A stretch of DNA of 64,000 nucleotides from Sulfuricella denitrificans (GCA_002632355.1 NSJJ01000006.1:1-64000), one strand, 5' to 3'. Shown: positions 25,168-35,616, counted from the first letter of the stretch. Notes: a model not told the origin generated them from the sequence alone. Numbers and translations are program-made.

Positions 25168-26694
25168 CTATCCTGCCACAACCGGGATTTTTCCTATCCT
25201 GCCCCGCCACTCTGCCGGGCCGGTCTCATGCACCGACGTACCCTCGGCATCCACCGCCACCGTGACAGGCATATCCTGAACCACGAATTCATAGATTGCT
25301 TCCATTCCCATTTCCTCGAAGGCGATGACCTTGGCTGACCTGACCGCCTTGGCAACCAGGTAAGCCGCGCCACCCACAGCCATGAGATAGACCGCCTTGT
25401 GTTTGCGAATGCTCTCGATGGCCTGCGGTCCACGCTCGGCCTTTCCGATCATGCCGATCAGGCCGGTCTTGTCCAGCATCATGTCGGTAAATTTGTCCAT
25501 GCGCGTTGCCGTAGTGGGCCCTGCGGGTCCCACCACTTCGTCGCGCACCGGATCAACCGGGCCAACGTAATAAATAAAGCGGTTGGTAAAATCCACGCCG
25601 GGAGGCAAGCCCTCTCCCCTGGCGAACAGGTCGGCGATGCGCTTGTGAGCGGCATCCCGTCCAGTGAGTAGCTTGCCCGACAATAACAGGGCTTCACCCG
25701 GTTTCCAGGTCACGACATCCTCGCGCGTAATAGTATCCAGATTGACGCGACGCGCATCGGGCGAGGGCTGCCAGTCCACCTTCGGCCATGCGTCAAGGTC
25801 TGGCGGAACCAGCACCGCAGGACCGCTGCCATCAAGGGTGAAATGAATGTGACGGGTAGCGGCGCAATTGGGAATCATCCCGACCGGAAGGCCGGCAGCA
25901 TGGGTGGGGTAATCCCTGATTTTGACATCCACCACCGTGGTCAGCCCGCCCAGTCCCTGTGCTCCGATGCCCAGTGCGTTGACCTTCTCATATAGTTCCA
26001 GGCGCAGTTCCTCGACCCGGTTGTGCGGCCCTTTCGCCAGCAGTTCGTGCATATTCACTGGCTCCATCAGGGCCTCCTTGGCCAGCAGCATGGCTTTTTC
26101 CGCTGTACCACCGATACCGATGCCCAGTATCCCGGGCGGGCACCAGCCTGCCCCCATGGTGGGAACGGTTTTCAGTACCCAGTCAACCAGGCTGTCAGAT
26201 GGGTTGAGAATAACGAATTTCGACTTGTTCTCCGAGCCGCCCCCCTTGGCCGCAAGCGTGATTTCCACCTTGTCGCCGGGAACGATTTCGTAATGAATCA
26301 CTGCGGGGGTGTTATCACGCGTGTTCCTGCGAGTTCCGGCCGGATCTTCCATGATCGAAGCACGCAGGATGTTGTCCGGATTGCTATAGGCGCGCCTCAC
26401 CCCTTCGTTCACCATGTCGCTCACACCCAGGCCTTTCGTCTCCCAGCGCACTTCCATGCCCACTCTGACAAAGGCCACCACGATGCCGGTATCCTGACAG
26501 ATAGGACGACGCCCCTCTGCACTCATGCGCGAATTGGTAAGAATCTGGGCAATGGCATCGCGCGCAGCGGGTGACGCTTCGCGATGATAAGCCTCGCCTA
26601 GCGCCTGGATATAATCAAGCGGATGGTAATAGGAAATATATTGCAGGGCATCTGCAATGCTGGAGATGAAATCTTCCTGTTTGATAGTAGCCAT
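25168..26694 (-). CDS. fumA: fumarate hydratase, class I
   Basis: Oxygen-sensitive [4Fe-4S] enzyme converting fumarate and malate in the TCA cycle. 508 residues with both alpha and beta parts in one chain. Cluster cysteines are likely those in ICQDTG (near 105), GWCPPG (near 194) and NCAATRH (near 283). The beta part begins near 330 (TGRDAAHKR). The next gene upstream on the same strand (HPt/HD-GYP) ends only 15 bp before its start codon's upstream region, so the two may be cotranscribed. fumA/fumB cannot be told apart from sequence. Confidence 0.93.
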   Translation of the reverse strand: MATIKQEDFISSIADALQYISYYHPLDYIQALGEAYHREASPAARDAIAQILTNSRMSAEGRRPICQDTGIVVAFVRVGMEVRWETKGLGVSDMVNEGVRRAYSNPDNILRASIMEDPAGTRRNTRDNTPAVIHYEIVPGDKVEITLAAKGGGSENKSKFVILNPSDSLVDWVLKTVPTMGAGWCPPGILGIGIGGTAEKAMLLAKEALMEPVNMHELLAKGPHNRVEELRLELYEKVNALGIGAQGLGGLTTVVDVKIRDYPTHAAGLPVGMIPNCAATRHIHFTLDGSGPAVLVPPDLDAWPKVDWQPSPDARRVNLDTITREDVVTWKPGEALLLSGKLLTGRDAAHKRIADLFARGEGLPPGVDFTNRFIYYVGPVDPVRDEVVGPAGPTTATRMDKFTDMMLDKTGLIGMIGKAERGPQAIESIRKHKAVYLMAVGGAAYLVAKAVRSAKVIAFEEMGMEAIYEFVVQDMPVTVAVDAEGTSVHETGPAEWRGRIGKIPVVAG

Positions 26695-26709
26695 TTTATT
26701 TAAACTTTT

Positions 26710-27813
26710 TTATTGTTCCAGCATACGCCGGACTACGGTATTGAATGGTTCGATCCATTCCGGAGCGAACTGTTTGTCACATGCATTGACTTCAGCGATG
26801 GCACGCAACACTGAAATTTTGTGCTTGCGAGCGCTATGCTTGAGCGTGACTGCCTCGAAAGCGTCCACGATGGCAAGAATTTTGGCTCCGGCACATATTT
26901 TATCTCCCCTGGTTCCATCGGGATAACCCGCGCCATCTGGCATTTCGTGGTGCTGCTGGACCATTTCTGCTGCCGCCTGCCAGCCTGTCATGCGAGCCAG
27001 AAGGCCGGCGCCAAATCCGCAATGTGTTTGCAGCGCCTGGCGATCTGCCACACTCAGTTTGCCCGTTTTGAGCCAGAGGGGTTCGGGCAGAAACATCATG
27101 CCGACATCGTGCATATAAATTGCGGCTTCAAGTTGCGTGGCATCCACAGGTGAACCCGCGACCTGGTTGGTTTCAATTGCCAGAGCCAGAATACGTTCGG
27201 TTCGTCCCTGGAACAAGGAAGAACGCGTCTCGAACTGCAAGGCCAGGGAGCGAAAGAACTGCAGGTCCGGGACAACCTGTTTCTGCACCACAGATTTCTC
27301 AGGCAGTTTACTGGCTGCAGTTTTGAGCATCCCTTGCGGACGAAAACCCGTTACGGTCTGAATCACCTGTGCCGCCAGGTGATCCAGCTCCGCCTGCTGA
27401 GCCTGGCTCAATATATCCAGGCCTTCCACCAACTCGACCAGCTTCAGGTGACTCAATGGCTTCTTCGCCACCAAAGCTTCAATCGCCAATTCAAGCCTGT
27501 CCACCGCCAGCAGGATGACCTCTCCCATCATCCTTGAATAACGCAGCTCCCCTGAGCGCAGTCGCGTGAGCAGTGATTCGATTGGATGAGCAATCTGGGC
27601 TGCCATTTCCACCTTGCACATGGCGGCATCGCCCTTGATATTGTGCATGGCGCGAAAGATATCGGCGATCACGACCCGGTCCGCAGGCGCCAGCGCCAGT
27701 CGTGCCATGTCACGCTCGATCTCCGGCGCACGATCAGTCAGGGCTTCGGCGAATTCCAGCAAGGTTTCGCGGTCATATACCCGAGGGTTGATAAGTGCCT
27801 CAATATTCACCAT
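26710..27813 (-). CDS. HPt / HD-GYP-like domain protein
   Basis: 367 residues from ATG 27813 (a GTG at 27852 is possible; GGAAAG precedes the ATG). The N-terminal half has a histidine-phosphotransfer domain (about 5-110) with the phospho-accepting His in AMHNIKGDA (near 57). The C-terminal half is an HD-GYP domain: MHDVGMM (near 236), the second His in QTHCGFGAGLL (near 266), and HHEMPDGAGYPDG (near 291), including the GYP signature. The Lys of HDxGK is Met. HD-GYP enzymes break down cyclic di-GMP; here phosphorelay input through HPt is inferred. Confidence 0.78.
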   Translation of the reverse strand: MVNIEALINPRVYDRETLLEFAEALTDRAPEIERDMARLALAPADRVVIADIFRAMHNIKGDAAMCKVEMAAQIAHPIESLLTRLRSGELRYSRMMGEVILLAVDRLELAIEALVAKKPLSHLKLVELVEGLDILSQAQQAELDHLAAQVIQTVTGFRPQGMLKTAASKLPEKSVVQKQVVPDLQFFRSLALQFETRSSLFQGRTERILALAIETNQVAGSPVDATQLEAAIYMHDVGMMFLPEPLWLKTGKLSVADRQALQTHCGFGAGLLARMTGWQAAAEMVQQHHEMPDGAGYPDGTRGDKICAGAKILAIVDAFEAVTLKHSARKHKISVLRAIAEVNACDKQFAPEWIEPFNTVVRRMLEQ

Positions 27814-27940
27814 GTTGGTTTCTTTCCGGACAGTAATCCGTTTACTTTGCACTGCAGAGTCCGCAAGGTCAACACTGCCTGGACAGACTCACCCTCTTTT
27901 GCTAGTTTCACATGCTGAGCCCCCTCACGGAACACTTTCA

Positions 27941-28909
27941 ATGAACGATCCATATCAGGATTTCGATCATGGCATCACCGCTATCGACTCACATTTCATC
28001 CGCCCGGGGCTGGCCGCCATTCACCTGATCAGGGAAATAAATCGTGCCGCCGTCATCGACACTGGCACCAATGATTCCGTTCCCGGCGTATTGGAGGTAC
28101 TGCACAGCAAAGGACTTACACCACAGGATATTACTTATGTCGTCGTCACCCATGTGCACCTGGATCACGCAGGTGCCGCAGGGCTGATGATGCAACAGTT
28201 CCCCAATGCCCGTCTTGTAGTGCACCCGCGCGGGGCACGCCACATGATCGATCCGGCAAAGCTGGTTGCGGGTGCTTCAGCGGTGTATGGAGAAGCCGCT
28301 GTCAGACGGACCTATGGCGAAATCATTCCTGTGGCTGCAAATCGCGTTATCGAAGCACCAGACAATTTTGAAGTCGATCTTAATGGTCGCAGACTTCGAT
28401 TCCTCGACACGCCAGGACATGCGCGGCACCATTTTTGCATCTGGGACGAACGCAGCCGTTCGGTATTCAGCGGCGATACGTTCGGGATTTCCTATCGCGA
28501 ATTCAATGTTGGAGGCCGCGAATTCATCTTCCCGACCTGCACGCCGGTACAGTTCGAGCCCGATGAGGCGCATGCCTCGATCGATCGCATCATGGCCTTG
28601 CAGCCCTCCTGCATTTACCTCACTCACTACAGCCGTATCACCCAGCTGGAGCGGCTTGCAGCCGATCTGCACCGCATGCTGAATGCCTTTGTCGCACTGG
28701 GAGTCCAACTTCGCGACATGGGAGAAAAACGCCATGAAAGCCTCAAGTCAGGCGTGGAAAAAATCCTGCTCAAGGAATTGCGGGCGCATGGCTGCAATTT
28801 GCCTCAGGAAATGATCGGCAGACTGCTGGGCATGGATTATGAGCTCAACGCCCAAGGGATCGGGGTGTGGCTTGACAAAATGCTACAAAGAAACATCCAG
28901 GGCTCGTAA
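27941..28909 (+). CDS. metallo-beta-lactamase fold hydrolase
   Basis: 322 residues starting at MNDPYQDFD. The metal motif THVHLDHAG (near 63-71) is a complete HxHxDH; further ligands are in DTPGHARHH (near 155), the Asp in SGDTFG (near 178) and THYS (near 228). The C-terminal hundred residues are helical. Such proteins hydrolyse thioesters, lactones or phosphodiesters; the substrate cannot be assigned. Its end overlaps the convergent pabB by 27 bp. A weak ribosome-binding site precedes the start. Confidence 0.78.
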   Translation: MNDPYQDFDHGITAIDSHFIRPGLAAIHLIREINRAAVIDTGTNDSVPGVLEVLHSKGLTPQDITYVVVTHVHLDHAGAAGLMMQQFPNARLVVHPRGARHMIDPAKLVAGASAVYGEAAVRRTYGEIIPVAANRVIEAPDNFEVDLNGRRLRFLDTPGHARHHFCIWDERSRSVFSGDTFGISYREFNVGGREFIFPTCTPVQFEPDEAHASIDRIMALQPSCIYLTHYSRITQLERLAADLHRMLNAFVALGVQLRDMGEKRHESLKSGVEKILLKELRAHGCNLPQEMIGRLLGMDYELNAQGIGVWLDKMLQRNIQGS

Positions 28910-30208
28910 CAGGCCTTTCGCCTTGGCCCGCGTTTCCGCCAGTTCCCGCTCCGGCTCGGAGTCGGCTACGATGCCGGCGCCCGCCTTGAAACCGAGTTTT
29001 TGTCCGCTCAGCATGAAAGTCCGAATGAGAATATTCAGGTCCATGCTGCCGTCGTGGTTCAGATAACCCATGCTGCCGGTATATGCCTGACGGGAACTGG
29101 CTTCCAGTTCGGAGATAATCTGCATGGTGCGGACCTTGGGGCAGCCGGTGATGGTCCCGCCGGGAAACAGGGCGCGCAACACTTGTCCGGGCGTGGAGCC
29201 TGACCGAAGTCGTCCATGCACGCTGGATTCAATATGGTGAACATGAGCATAGCTGCGGACCACCATCAGTTCATCCACACTCACGCTGCCGGTCTGGCAG
29301 ATGCGCCCAAGATCATTGCGCTCAAGATCCACCAGCATGATATGTTCGGCACGTTCCTTTGAACTGGAGATCAGCGCCTGGCGAAGCAGGTCATCCTCTG
29401 CCCGTGAAGAAGCGCGGGGATGTGTACCCGCAATCGGGCGCGTCTCGATTGTGCCATCATGAATACGAGCCAGCCGTTCTGGAGAGGAACTGATGATCTG
29501 GCAGGAGCCGAAATCGGCAATTCCGGCAAATGGCGCCGGATTGCGTTCACGTAAAATCGCATACAGGTCGGCAGCGCGGCCCTCTGCAAGCGCCGCTTCC
29601 CAGCGCCGTGCCAGATTGACCTGAAAGATATCCCCATCCAGGATATACCGCTTGATGCGCGCAACCCCGCGCAGGAAATGATCGGGATCTTCCTCGATCA
29701 GTCCGGAGACTGATATCGGAGCGGCTTCAAAAGAAGCCGCGCTGGAAAGATCATCCCGCAATTGAGTGAAATGGCTCTCGTAACCCGCCTCGGATACCCA
29801 CCAACTCTTTCCCTTTTCACGATCCACCAGCACCGCGGCAGGAATACGCGTCAGCCAGGCCAGTGGAAAGTCATCCCTCGCACCCCTGACGTCGACTGAC
29901 GGTTCAATCTCATGCAGTAATTCATAACCGCAAAACAGGAACCAGCCGCCGCGAAAAGGCAACTTGAGTGCCGAGACTTCCGGCTCGGTCCGTGCCGATG
30001 CTTCTTTCCACAAGCGGTCCAGGGATGGAAGGAAAGCATCTGAGGAGCCATCAGCATAGAAGGGATAATGCAGTTGCGGAAAAGCAAAGAGAATATCCCA
30101 GCGTCCGGAATCACCGAGGCTCTGTAACAGATAGGGATAGCGCTGCCGGTTCAGGACATGCAACGCCAGAAGATCAGGCAGCGCACCGGGTAAGGCAATA
30201 GCCGGCAC
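28883..30208 (-). CDS. pabB: aminodeoxychorismate synthase component I
   Basis: Makes 4-amino-4-deoxychorismate from chorismate with ammonia from PabA, towards p-aminobenzoate and folate. 441 residues; chorismate-binding domain in the C-terminal half with KRYILDGDIFQVNLARRW, the segment SSKERAEHIMLVDLERNDLGR and PGGTITGCPKVRTMQ. The Lys of PIAGT in anthranilate synthase is matched by ETRPIAGTHPR, normal for PabB. It follows fabF by 21 bp and is probably the last gene of the fatty-acid operon; the closest relatives in this place are PabB rather than TrpE. Confidence 0.88.
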   Translation of the reverse strand: MPAIALPGALPDLLALHVLNRQRYPYLLQSLGDSGRWDILFAFPQLHYPFYADGSSDAFLPSLDRLWKEASARTEPEVSALKLPFRGGWFLFCGYELLHEIEPSVDVRGARDDFPLAWLTRIPAAVLVDREKGKSWWVSEAGYESHFTQLRDDLSSAASFEAAPISVSGLIEEDPDHFLRGVARIKRYILDGDIFQVNLARRWEAALAEGRAADLYAILRERNPAPFAGIADFGSCQIISSSPERLARIHDGTIETRPIAGTHPRASSRAEDDLLRQALISSSKERAEHIMLVDLERNDLGRICQTGSVSVDELMVVRSYAHVHHIESSVHGRLRSGSTPGQVLRALFPGGTITGCPKVRTMQIISELEASSRQAYTGSMGYLNHDGSMDLNILIRTFMLSGQKLGFKAGAGIVADSEPERELAETRAKAKGLLRALDVSL

Positions 30209-30229
30209 GCTTAGCGCCCAGAATAATTG

Positions 30230-31462
30230 TTAGACGCGGCGAAAAACCAGCGAACCGTTGGTTCCGCCAAAACCGAAGTTGTTCTTCAGCGCCACATCGA
30301 TCTTCATTTCCCTTGCGGTATTGGCGCAGTAGTCAAGATCGCACTCAGGATCCTGCTCAAAGATGTTGATGGTCGGCGGAGAAATCTGATTATGCACGGC
30401 AAGAACGGTCAGCACCGATTCCAGACCACCTGCTCCACCCAGCAGATGGCCAGTCATGGACTTGGTGGAGTTGACCACCAGCTTGTGCGCCGCATCGCCG
30501 AAGGCCAGCTTGATGGCTTCGGTTTCGTTCTTGTCACCCAGTGGCGTGGAAGTGCCATGGGCATTGACGTATTGGATTTCATCCGGATTGACGCCCGCAT
30601 CACGCAAGGCATTGACCATGGAACGTCTCGGGCCGTCAGTATCGGGTGCTGTCATGTGGTAGGCATCACCACTCATACCGAACCCAGCCAGTTCAGCGTA
30701 AATCTTTGCACCACGGGCCTTGGCGTGCTCATACTCTTCCAGCACCAGCACACCGGCACCTTCACCCAGCACAAAACCGTCCCGCCCCTTGTCCCAGGGA
30801 CGGCTTGCCGTCGCGGGGTCATCGTTGCGCGACGACAGGGCCTTGGCGGAAGCAAACCCCCCGACGGCCAAAGGTGATACGGTCGATTCTGCGCCACCGC
30901 AAACCATCACGTCAGCATCACCATAGGCGATGGTACGCGCACTGATACCTATCGCGTGCAGGCCGGTTGTGCAGGCTGTGACCACGGCAATATTCGGTCC
31001 TTTCAAACCAAACATGATCGACAGGTTGCCCGAAATCATATTGATGATCGTACCCGGAATGAAGAATGGCGAAATCTTGCGCGGACCGCTTTCCAGGTAA
31101 GTGGTATGCGTATCTTCAATCATCGGCAATCCGCCAATGCCCGAGCCGATATTGACTCCGATGCGTTCGGCGTTTTCCGGCGTCACTTCCAGGCCGCAAT
31201 CCCTGAACGCTTCCATGCCAGCCACCATGCCGTAATGGATAAAGATATCCATGCGGCGCGCTTCCTTGGCGGAAAGGAACTGGGTGACGTCGAAATTCTT
31301 TACTTCACCCGCGACCTGGGAAGCAAAAGCGGAAGCGTCGAAGCGGGTAATCCGTGTGATGCCGGATTTTCCTGCGATGATATTGGCCCATGTCTCGCCG
31401 ACACCGATACCGACAGGGGATACAGCCCCCAGGCCGGTAATGACAACTCTGCGTTTGGTCAA
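30230..31462 (-). CDS. fabF: 3-oxoacyl-[acyl-carrier-protein] synthase II
   Basis: Condensing enzyme of fatty acid elongation, which joins malonyl-ACP to acyl-ACP and helps set the ratio of unsaturated chains. 410 residues. Catalytic Cys in [11 protein letters not shown] (near 163), His in [11 protein letters not shown] (near 303) and His in [11 protein letters not shown] (near 340). Cytoplasmic homodimer. It lies 30 bp after acpP. Confidence 0.97.
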   Translation of the reverse strand: MTKRRVVITGLGAVSPVGIGVGETWANIIAGKSGITRITRFDASAFASQVAGEVKNFDVTQFLSAKEARRMDIFIHYGMVAGMEAFRDCGLEVTPENAERIGVNIGSGIGGLPMIEDTHTTYLESGPRKISPFFIPGTIINMISGNLSIMFGLKGPNIAVVTACTTGLHAIGISARTIAYGDADVMVCGGAESTVSPLAVGGFASAKALSSRNDDPATASRPWDKGRDGFVLGEGAGVLVLEEYEHAKARGAKIYAELAGFGMSGDAYHMTAPDTDGPRRSMVNALRDAGVNPDEIQYVNAHGTSTPLGDKNETEAIKLAFGDAAHKLVVNSTKSMTGHLLGGAGGLESVLTVLAVHNQISPPTINIFEQDPECDLDYCANTAREMKIDVALKNNFGFGGTNGSLVFRRV

Positions 31463-31492
31463 GATGACTCCGTTACCGGGTTAAAACAGAAA

Positions 31493-31729
31493 TTACTTGG
31501 GGTGGGCGTTGATGTAGTCAACCGCCTGTTTCACAGTGGTGATCTTTTCTGCTTCTTCGTCAGGAATTTCGCAGTCGAACTCTTCTTCCAGCGCCATCAC
31601 CAGTTCCACGGTGTCGAGGGAATCCGCACCCAGATCGTCGACGAAGGAAGAATCGATCTTGACTTCAGCTTCGTTCACGCCCAGTTGCTCGGCCACAATT
31701 TTCTTAACGCGCAGTTCGATGTCGCTCAT
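31493..31729 (-). CDS. acpP: acyl carrier protein
   Basis: Carries growing fatty acyl chains on a 4'-phosphopantetheine attached to Ser37 ([12 protein letters not shown]). 78 residues from ATG 31729, with AGGAAA upstream; a longer frame begins at 31765 but the ribosome-binding site fixes the shorter start. Small, acidic and helical, as expected. Placed between fabG and fabF. Confidence 0.97.
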   Translation of the reverse strand: MSDIELRVKKIVAEQLGVNEAEVKIDSSFVDDLGADSLDTVELVMALEEEFDCEIPDEEAEKITTVKQAVDYINAHPK

Positions 31730-31823
31730 CTTTATTTCCTTTGTGTTGATGTTAGCTTCTTGCAAAAAATTCGCAGTATTTTAGCAGACTTTACCCGCCA
31801 TACCAATGGCGTGAAAAGCCGCG

Positions 31824-32564
31824 TCAATCCATGTACATGCCGCCATTGACATGCAGCGTGGTGCCTGTGACATAACCCGCCTGAGGCGATGCCAGAAAAC
31901 TCACTGCAGCGGCAATATCATCAACCTGGCCGAGGCGGCCCAGCGGAATGTGCGCCAGCAAACCGTTACGCTGGTCTTCCGACAAGGCGCGCGTCATATC
32001 GGTATCGATGAAACCGGGAGCCACGCAATTCACCGTAATGTTGCGACTGCCGACCTCGCGTGCCAGCGATTTGGAAAAACCGATGATGCCGGCCTTGGCA
32101 GCAGCATAGTTGGTCTGGCCTGCATTGCCCATGGTACCGACTACAGAGGCGATGCTGATGATGCGCCCATAGCGTGCCTTCATCATGGCTCGCAGCACTG
32201 CCTGGCTCATGCGGAACACCGATTTCAGGTTGGTCTCCATGATCGCATCCCACTCGTCTTCCTTCATGCGCATCAGCAGGTTGTCGCGGGTGATGCCGGC
32301 ATTGTTGACCAGGATGGCGATTTCTCCGAACTGCTTCTGAACGGCATCCAGAACAGCAGCAACCTGATCTTTGTCATTCACATCCAGAGCAAAACCCGCG
32401 CCCTTGATGTCCGCCTCTTTCAGATAGGCCGTTATTTTTTCCGCGCCACTGGCGCTGGTGGCGGTGCCGATCACGGTTGCGCCCTTGCGCCCCAGATCCA
32501 GCGCCACGGCCTGGCCGATACCCCGGCTGGCGCCCGTAATCAGCGCGACTTGTCCTTCCAGCAT
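31824..32564 (-). CDS. fabG: 3-oxoacyl-[acyl-carrier-protein] reductase
   Basis: NADPH-dependent short-chain dehydrogenase that reduces 3-oxoacyl-ACP. 246 residues. Cofactor loop TGASRGIGQ (near 11-19), NNAG (near 88), catalytic Ser in SIASVVG (near 138), and YAAAK (Tyr near 152, Lys near 156). Eleven bases separate it from fabD. Confidence 0.97.
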   Translation of the reverse strand: MLEGQVALITGASRGIGQAVALDLGRKGATVIGTATSASGAEKITAYLKEADIKGAGFALDVNDKDQVAAVLDAVQKQFGEIAILVNNAGITRDNLLMRMKEDEWDAIMETNLKSVFRMSQAVLRAMMKARYGRIISIASVVGTMGNAGQTNYAAAKAGIIGFSKSLAREVGSRNITVNCVAPGFIDTDMTRALSEDQRNGLLAHIPLGRLGQVDDIAAAVSFLASPQAGYVTGTTLHVNGGMYMD

Positions 32565-32575
32565 ATTCTCTCCTC

Positions 32576-33499
32576 TCAGATTGACTTGGCCTGCTCCAGC
32601 GCTGCCGCATCGGTCAGCGCCAGTCCCTGCAGTTCAGCGACAATGCGTTTGTTCAGCCCAGCCAGAACCTTGCCCGGCCCGCACTCGGCGACATGCGTCA
32701 CACCGGCGGCGGCAAGCGCCTGCACCGTCTCGACCCAGCGCACCGGCATGTAGAGCTGGCGCACCAACGCATCCTTGATTTCTGCCGCATCGTTATAGCT
32801 TTTGACATCGGCGTTGTGCAATACCGGAACTTGAGGTGCTTGCATGGCAACGGACTGCATATAGATAGCAAGTTTTTCAGCCGCAGGCTTCATCAGGCTG
32901 CAGTGCGAAGGCACCGAAACCGGCAGGGGCAATGCGCGCTTTGCGCCTCTGGTTTTGGCCAGTTCCATACCGCGTTCCACGGCAGCCTTGCTGCCGGCAA
33001 TGACCACCTGGCCGGGCGAATTGAAATTGACTGCCTCGACCACTTCGCCCTGGGCCGCTTCGGCGCAGACTGCGCGCACGGCATCATCGTCGAGCCCGAG
33101 AATGGCCGCCATGCCCCCCGCGCCTTCGGCCACCGCCTCCTGCATCACTTGCGCCCGGTAGCGCACCAGCGGCAATGCATCCGCGAACGACAATGCGCCA
33201 GCAGCCACCAGCGCGGTATATTCGCCCAGGCTGTGACCCGCCATGAATGCCGGCTGGCTGCCGCCCAATTCCTGCCAGGCGCGATAAACCGCCACACCGG
33301 CAGTCAGCATGACGGGCTGAGTGTTAATGGTCTGATTGATCACCTCTGCCGGGCCTGCGCTTACCATCTGCCATAAGTCCAGCTTGAGGACATCGCCGGC
33401 TTCTTCAAAGGTCTTGCGTACCACCGGCAGCGCATCGAAGCCCTGCATCATCCCCACTGACTGGGAGCCCTGACCGGGAAAAACGAATGCCAATTTCAT
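32576..33499 (-). CDS. fabD: malonyl-CoA:ACP transacylase
   Basis: Moves malonyl from CoA to ACP. 307 residues; oxyanion motif FPGQGSQ (7-13), nucleophile Ser90 in GHSLGEYTA, conserved Arg in the segment near 115, and the catalytic His in PSHCSLM near 200. The 74-bp gap before it, after fabH, holds an inverted repeat. Confidence 0.96.
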   Translation of the reverse strand: MKLAFVFPGQGSQSVGMMQGFDALPVVRKTFEEAGDVLKLDLWQMVSAGPAEVINQTINTQPVMLTAGVAVYRAWQELGGSQPAFMAGHSLGEYTALVAAGALSFADALPLVRYRAQVMQEAVAEGAGGMAAILGLDDDAVRAVCAEAAQGEVVEAVNFNSPGQVVIAGSKAAVERGMELAKTRGAKRALPLPVSVPSHCSLMKPAAEKLAIYMQSVAMQAPQVPVLHNADVKSYNDAAEIKDALVRQLYMPVRWVETVQALAAAGVTHVAECGPGKVLAGLNKRIVAELQGLALTDAAALEQAKSI

Positions 33500-33512
33500 A
33501 TAAATCCTTTAG

Positions 33513-33569
33513 TAGCTGTCAGCCGTCAGTTTTTTCGGTAAGGTTGTTTTTGCTGATAGCTGACAGCTA
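33513..33569. repeat. inverted repeat between fabH and fabD
   Basis: Arms of 17 bases (33513-33529 and 33553-33569) pair with two mismatches; they start TAGCTGTCAGC and end GCTGACAGCTA. The loop is 23 nt. The hairpin would form in the operon mRNA between the two genes and could limit read-through or be a cleavage site. Confidence 0.6.
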
Positions 33570-33573
33570 TCCA

Positions 33574-34533
33574 TCACCAGCGCACCAGCGCCGAACCCCA
33601 GGTAAATCCGCCGCCAACACCTTCCATCAAAAGGGTTTCGCCAGGCTTGATCTTTCCCTCGCGCACCGCAGTATCCAACGCCAGGGGAATGGAAGCTGCA
33701 GAGGTATTGCCATGGCGCTCCACCGTCAGCACAACGCGCTCCATGGGCAGGCCCAGTTTTTTTGCCGTGGCCTGAATGATGCGGATGTTGGCCTGATGCG
33801 GCACCAGCCAGTCGATATCCGATTTCTGCATATTGTTGGCGCTGAGGGTTTCTTCCACAATGGAATCCAGCACCCCCACGGCAAACTTGAATACCCCGCT
33901 GCCGTCCATGATCACGCGCGGATCGCCTTCCCGCTTCACGCCACAGCCGCCGCCATCTACCGACAGCAGATCCTTGTAGGCACCATCCGCATGCAGATGG
34001 GTGGAAATGATACCCTCCGTTTCGCTCGCCTGCAGAATCACCGCCCCGGCACCATCGCCGAACAGCACGCAGGTATTGCGATCCGTCCAGTCGACAATGC
34101 GCGACATGGTTTCGGCGCCAACGATCAGCGCACACTTGCTCTGCCCGCTGCGGATGAATTGATCGGCAGTGGAAAGCGCATAGACAAAACCGCTGCACAC
34201 CGCCTGAATATCGAACGCCGGCCCGCCGCTCCTGATACCCAGTTTGTTTTGCAACAGGCAGGCTGTGCTGGGGAAAACCTGGTCTGGTGTCGTCGTTCCT
34301 ACAATAATCAGGTCGATCTGCTGCGGGTCGATGCCGGCAGCCTCGATAGCACGCCGGCTGGCATGCAGCGCCAGGTCGCTGGTGGATTCGTCGTCTGCCG
34401 CAATATGACGCTGACTGATGCCGGTGCGGCTGAATATCCAGTCATGCGAAGTTTCCACCATGCGTTCCAGATCCTGATTGGTCAGCACCTTTTTTGGCAG
34501 ATAGCTGCCGGTACCGGTGATCCGGGAAAACAT
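33574..34533 (-). CDS. fabH: 3-oxoacyl-[acyl-carrier-protein] synthase III
   Basis: Starts fatty acid synthesis by condensing acetyl-CoA with malonyl-ACP. 319 residues. Catalytic triad Cys113 (AVCSGFVYA), His in VPHQANIRI (near 246) and Asn in GNTSAASIP (near 276). Directly abuts plsX (stop and start contiguous). Confidence 0.97.
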   Translation of the reverse strand: MFSRITGTGSYLPKKVLTNQDLERMVETSHDWIFSRTGISQRHIAADDESTSDLALHASRRAIEAAGIDPQQIDLIIVGTTTPDQVFPSTACLLQNKLGIRSGGPAFDIQAVCSGFVYALSTADQFIRSGQSKCALIVGAETMSRIVDWTDRNTCVLFGDGAGAVILQASETEGIISTHLHADGAYKDLLSVDGGGCGVKREGDPRVIMDGSGVFKFAVGVLDSIVEETLSANNMQKSDIDWLVPHQANIRIIQATAKKLGLPMERVVLTVERHGNTSAASIPLALDTAVREGKIKPGETLLMEGVGGGFTWGSALVRW

Positions 34534-35556
34534 TCAGACTGCTCCTTGTTCTTGATGTAACAACGAAGTTTGTTCGGTAATCCGTCGCAACACGCCGTTG
34601 CGCACTTCTTCCACTGCAGCCTCAATGGCGAACTGAAAAGCGAAGCTGTCTGCCGAACCATGACTCTTCACCACGATGCCGCGCAAACCAAGCAAACTCG
34701 CGCCATTATAACGGCGATGATCCATACGTTTCTTGAATGCGCTCAGGACGGGCAAGGCAAGCAGGCCGAGGAATTTGGTAAACAGGTTACGCCGGAACTC
34801 CTGACGCAGAAAAATGCCCATCATCTGGGCCAGGCCTTCAGACGTTTTCAGCGCCACATTGCCGACAAACCCGTCGCACACCACCACATCGGTCGTGCCC
34901 TTGTATATGTCGTCGCCTTCCACGTTGCCGTAGAAATTGAGGTGGCTGTTGCGCAGCAGTTCTCCCGCCTGCTTCACCACGTCGTTGCCTTTGATATCTT
35001 CTTCGCCAATATTCAACAGGCCGACGGACGGATTTTCCTTGTGTTCCAGAGCCGATGCCAGCATCGCACCCATGATGCCGAACTGCAAGAGATGCTCTGC
35101 GGTGCAATCCACATTCGCCCCCAGGTCCAGCACATGCACATGCCCCTTGAGGCTGGGCAGCATGCTGGCAATGGCAGGGCGGTCGATACCGGGCAGAGTT
35201 TTCAGCACGAAACGGGAAATAGCCATCAGCGCGCCGGTATTCCCCGCAGAAACGCAGGCGTTGGCCTCGCCGCTTTTGACCAGATTGATTGCGACGCGCA
35301 TGGATGAGTCTTTTTTGCTGCGCAATGCCTGCGCGGGCGGATCGTCCATGGTCACCACTTCGCTGGCATGGTGAATGCGCAGGCGTGGACCGACCTCTGC
35401 GCGACACGCGCGCAGTTCGAACTCGATCGCCTCGGTCAGGCCAACCAGTACGATGTTGACATCCGTGTCACGACGCAGAATTTCGAGCGCAGCGGGCACG
35501 GTGACATGCGCGCCATGGTCGCCGCCCATGGCATCAATCGCAACGGTAATATCCAT
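34534..35556 (-). CDS. plsX: phosphate acyltransferase
   Basis: Makes acyl-phosphate from acyl-ACP for PlsY in phospholipid synthesis; peripheral membrane protein. 340 residues. Typical start [13 protein letters not shown], and GNTGALMA and [17 protein letters not shown] further on. Order rpmF-plsX-fabH-fabD-fabG-acpP-fabF is the classic proteobacterial one. Confidence 0.96.
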   Translation of the reverse strand: MDITVAIDAMGGDHGAHVTVPAALEILRRDTDVNIVLVGLTEAIEFELRACRAEVGPRLRIHHASEVVTMDDPPAQALRSKKDSSMRVAINLVKSGEANACVSAGNTGALMAISRFVLKTLPGIDRPAIASMLPSLKGHVHVLDLGANVDCTAEHLLQFGIMGAMLASALEHKENPSVGLLNIGEEDIKGNDVVKQAGELLRNSHLNFYGNVEGDDIYKGTTDVVVCDGFVGNVALKTSEGLAQMMGIFLRQEFRRNLFTKFLGLLALPVLSAFKKRMDHRRYNGASLLGLRGIVVKSHGSADSFAFQFAIEAAVEEVRNGVLRRITEQTSLLHQEQGAV

Positions 35557-35578
35557 AAGAACAGCTAATCAGCTGCAT

Positions 35579-35600
35579 GCGACCGGAGGAACCCGGTCGC
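35579..35600. other. RNA hairpin between rpmF and plsX
   Basis: Perfect 8-bp stem GCGACCGG/CCGGTCGC with a 6-nt loop, 17 bp after the rpmF stop, not followed by Ts. It may protect or process the mRNA between the very highly expressed rpmF and plsX, or act as a weak attenuator. Function inferred. Confidence 0.5.
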
Positions 35601-35616
35601 GGATGGGATAAACTTC

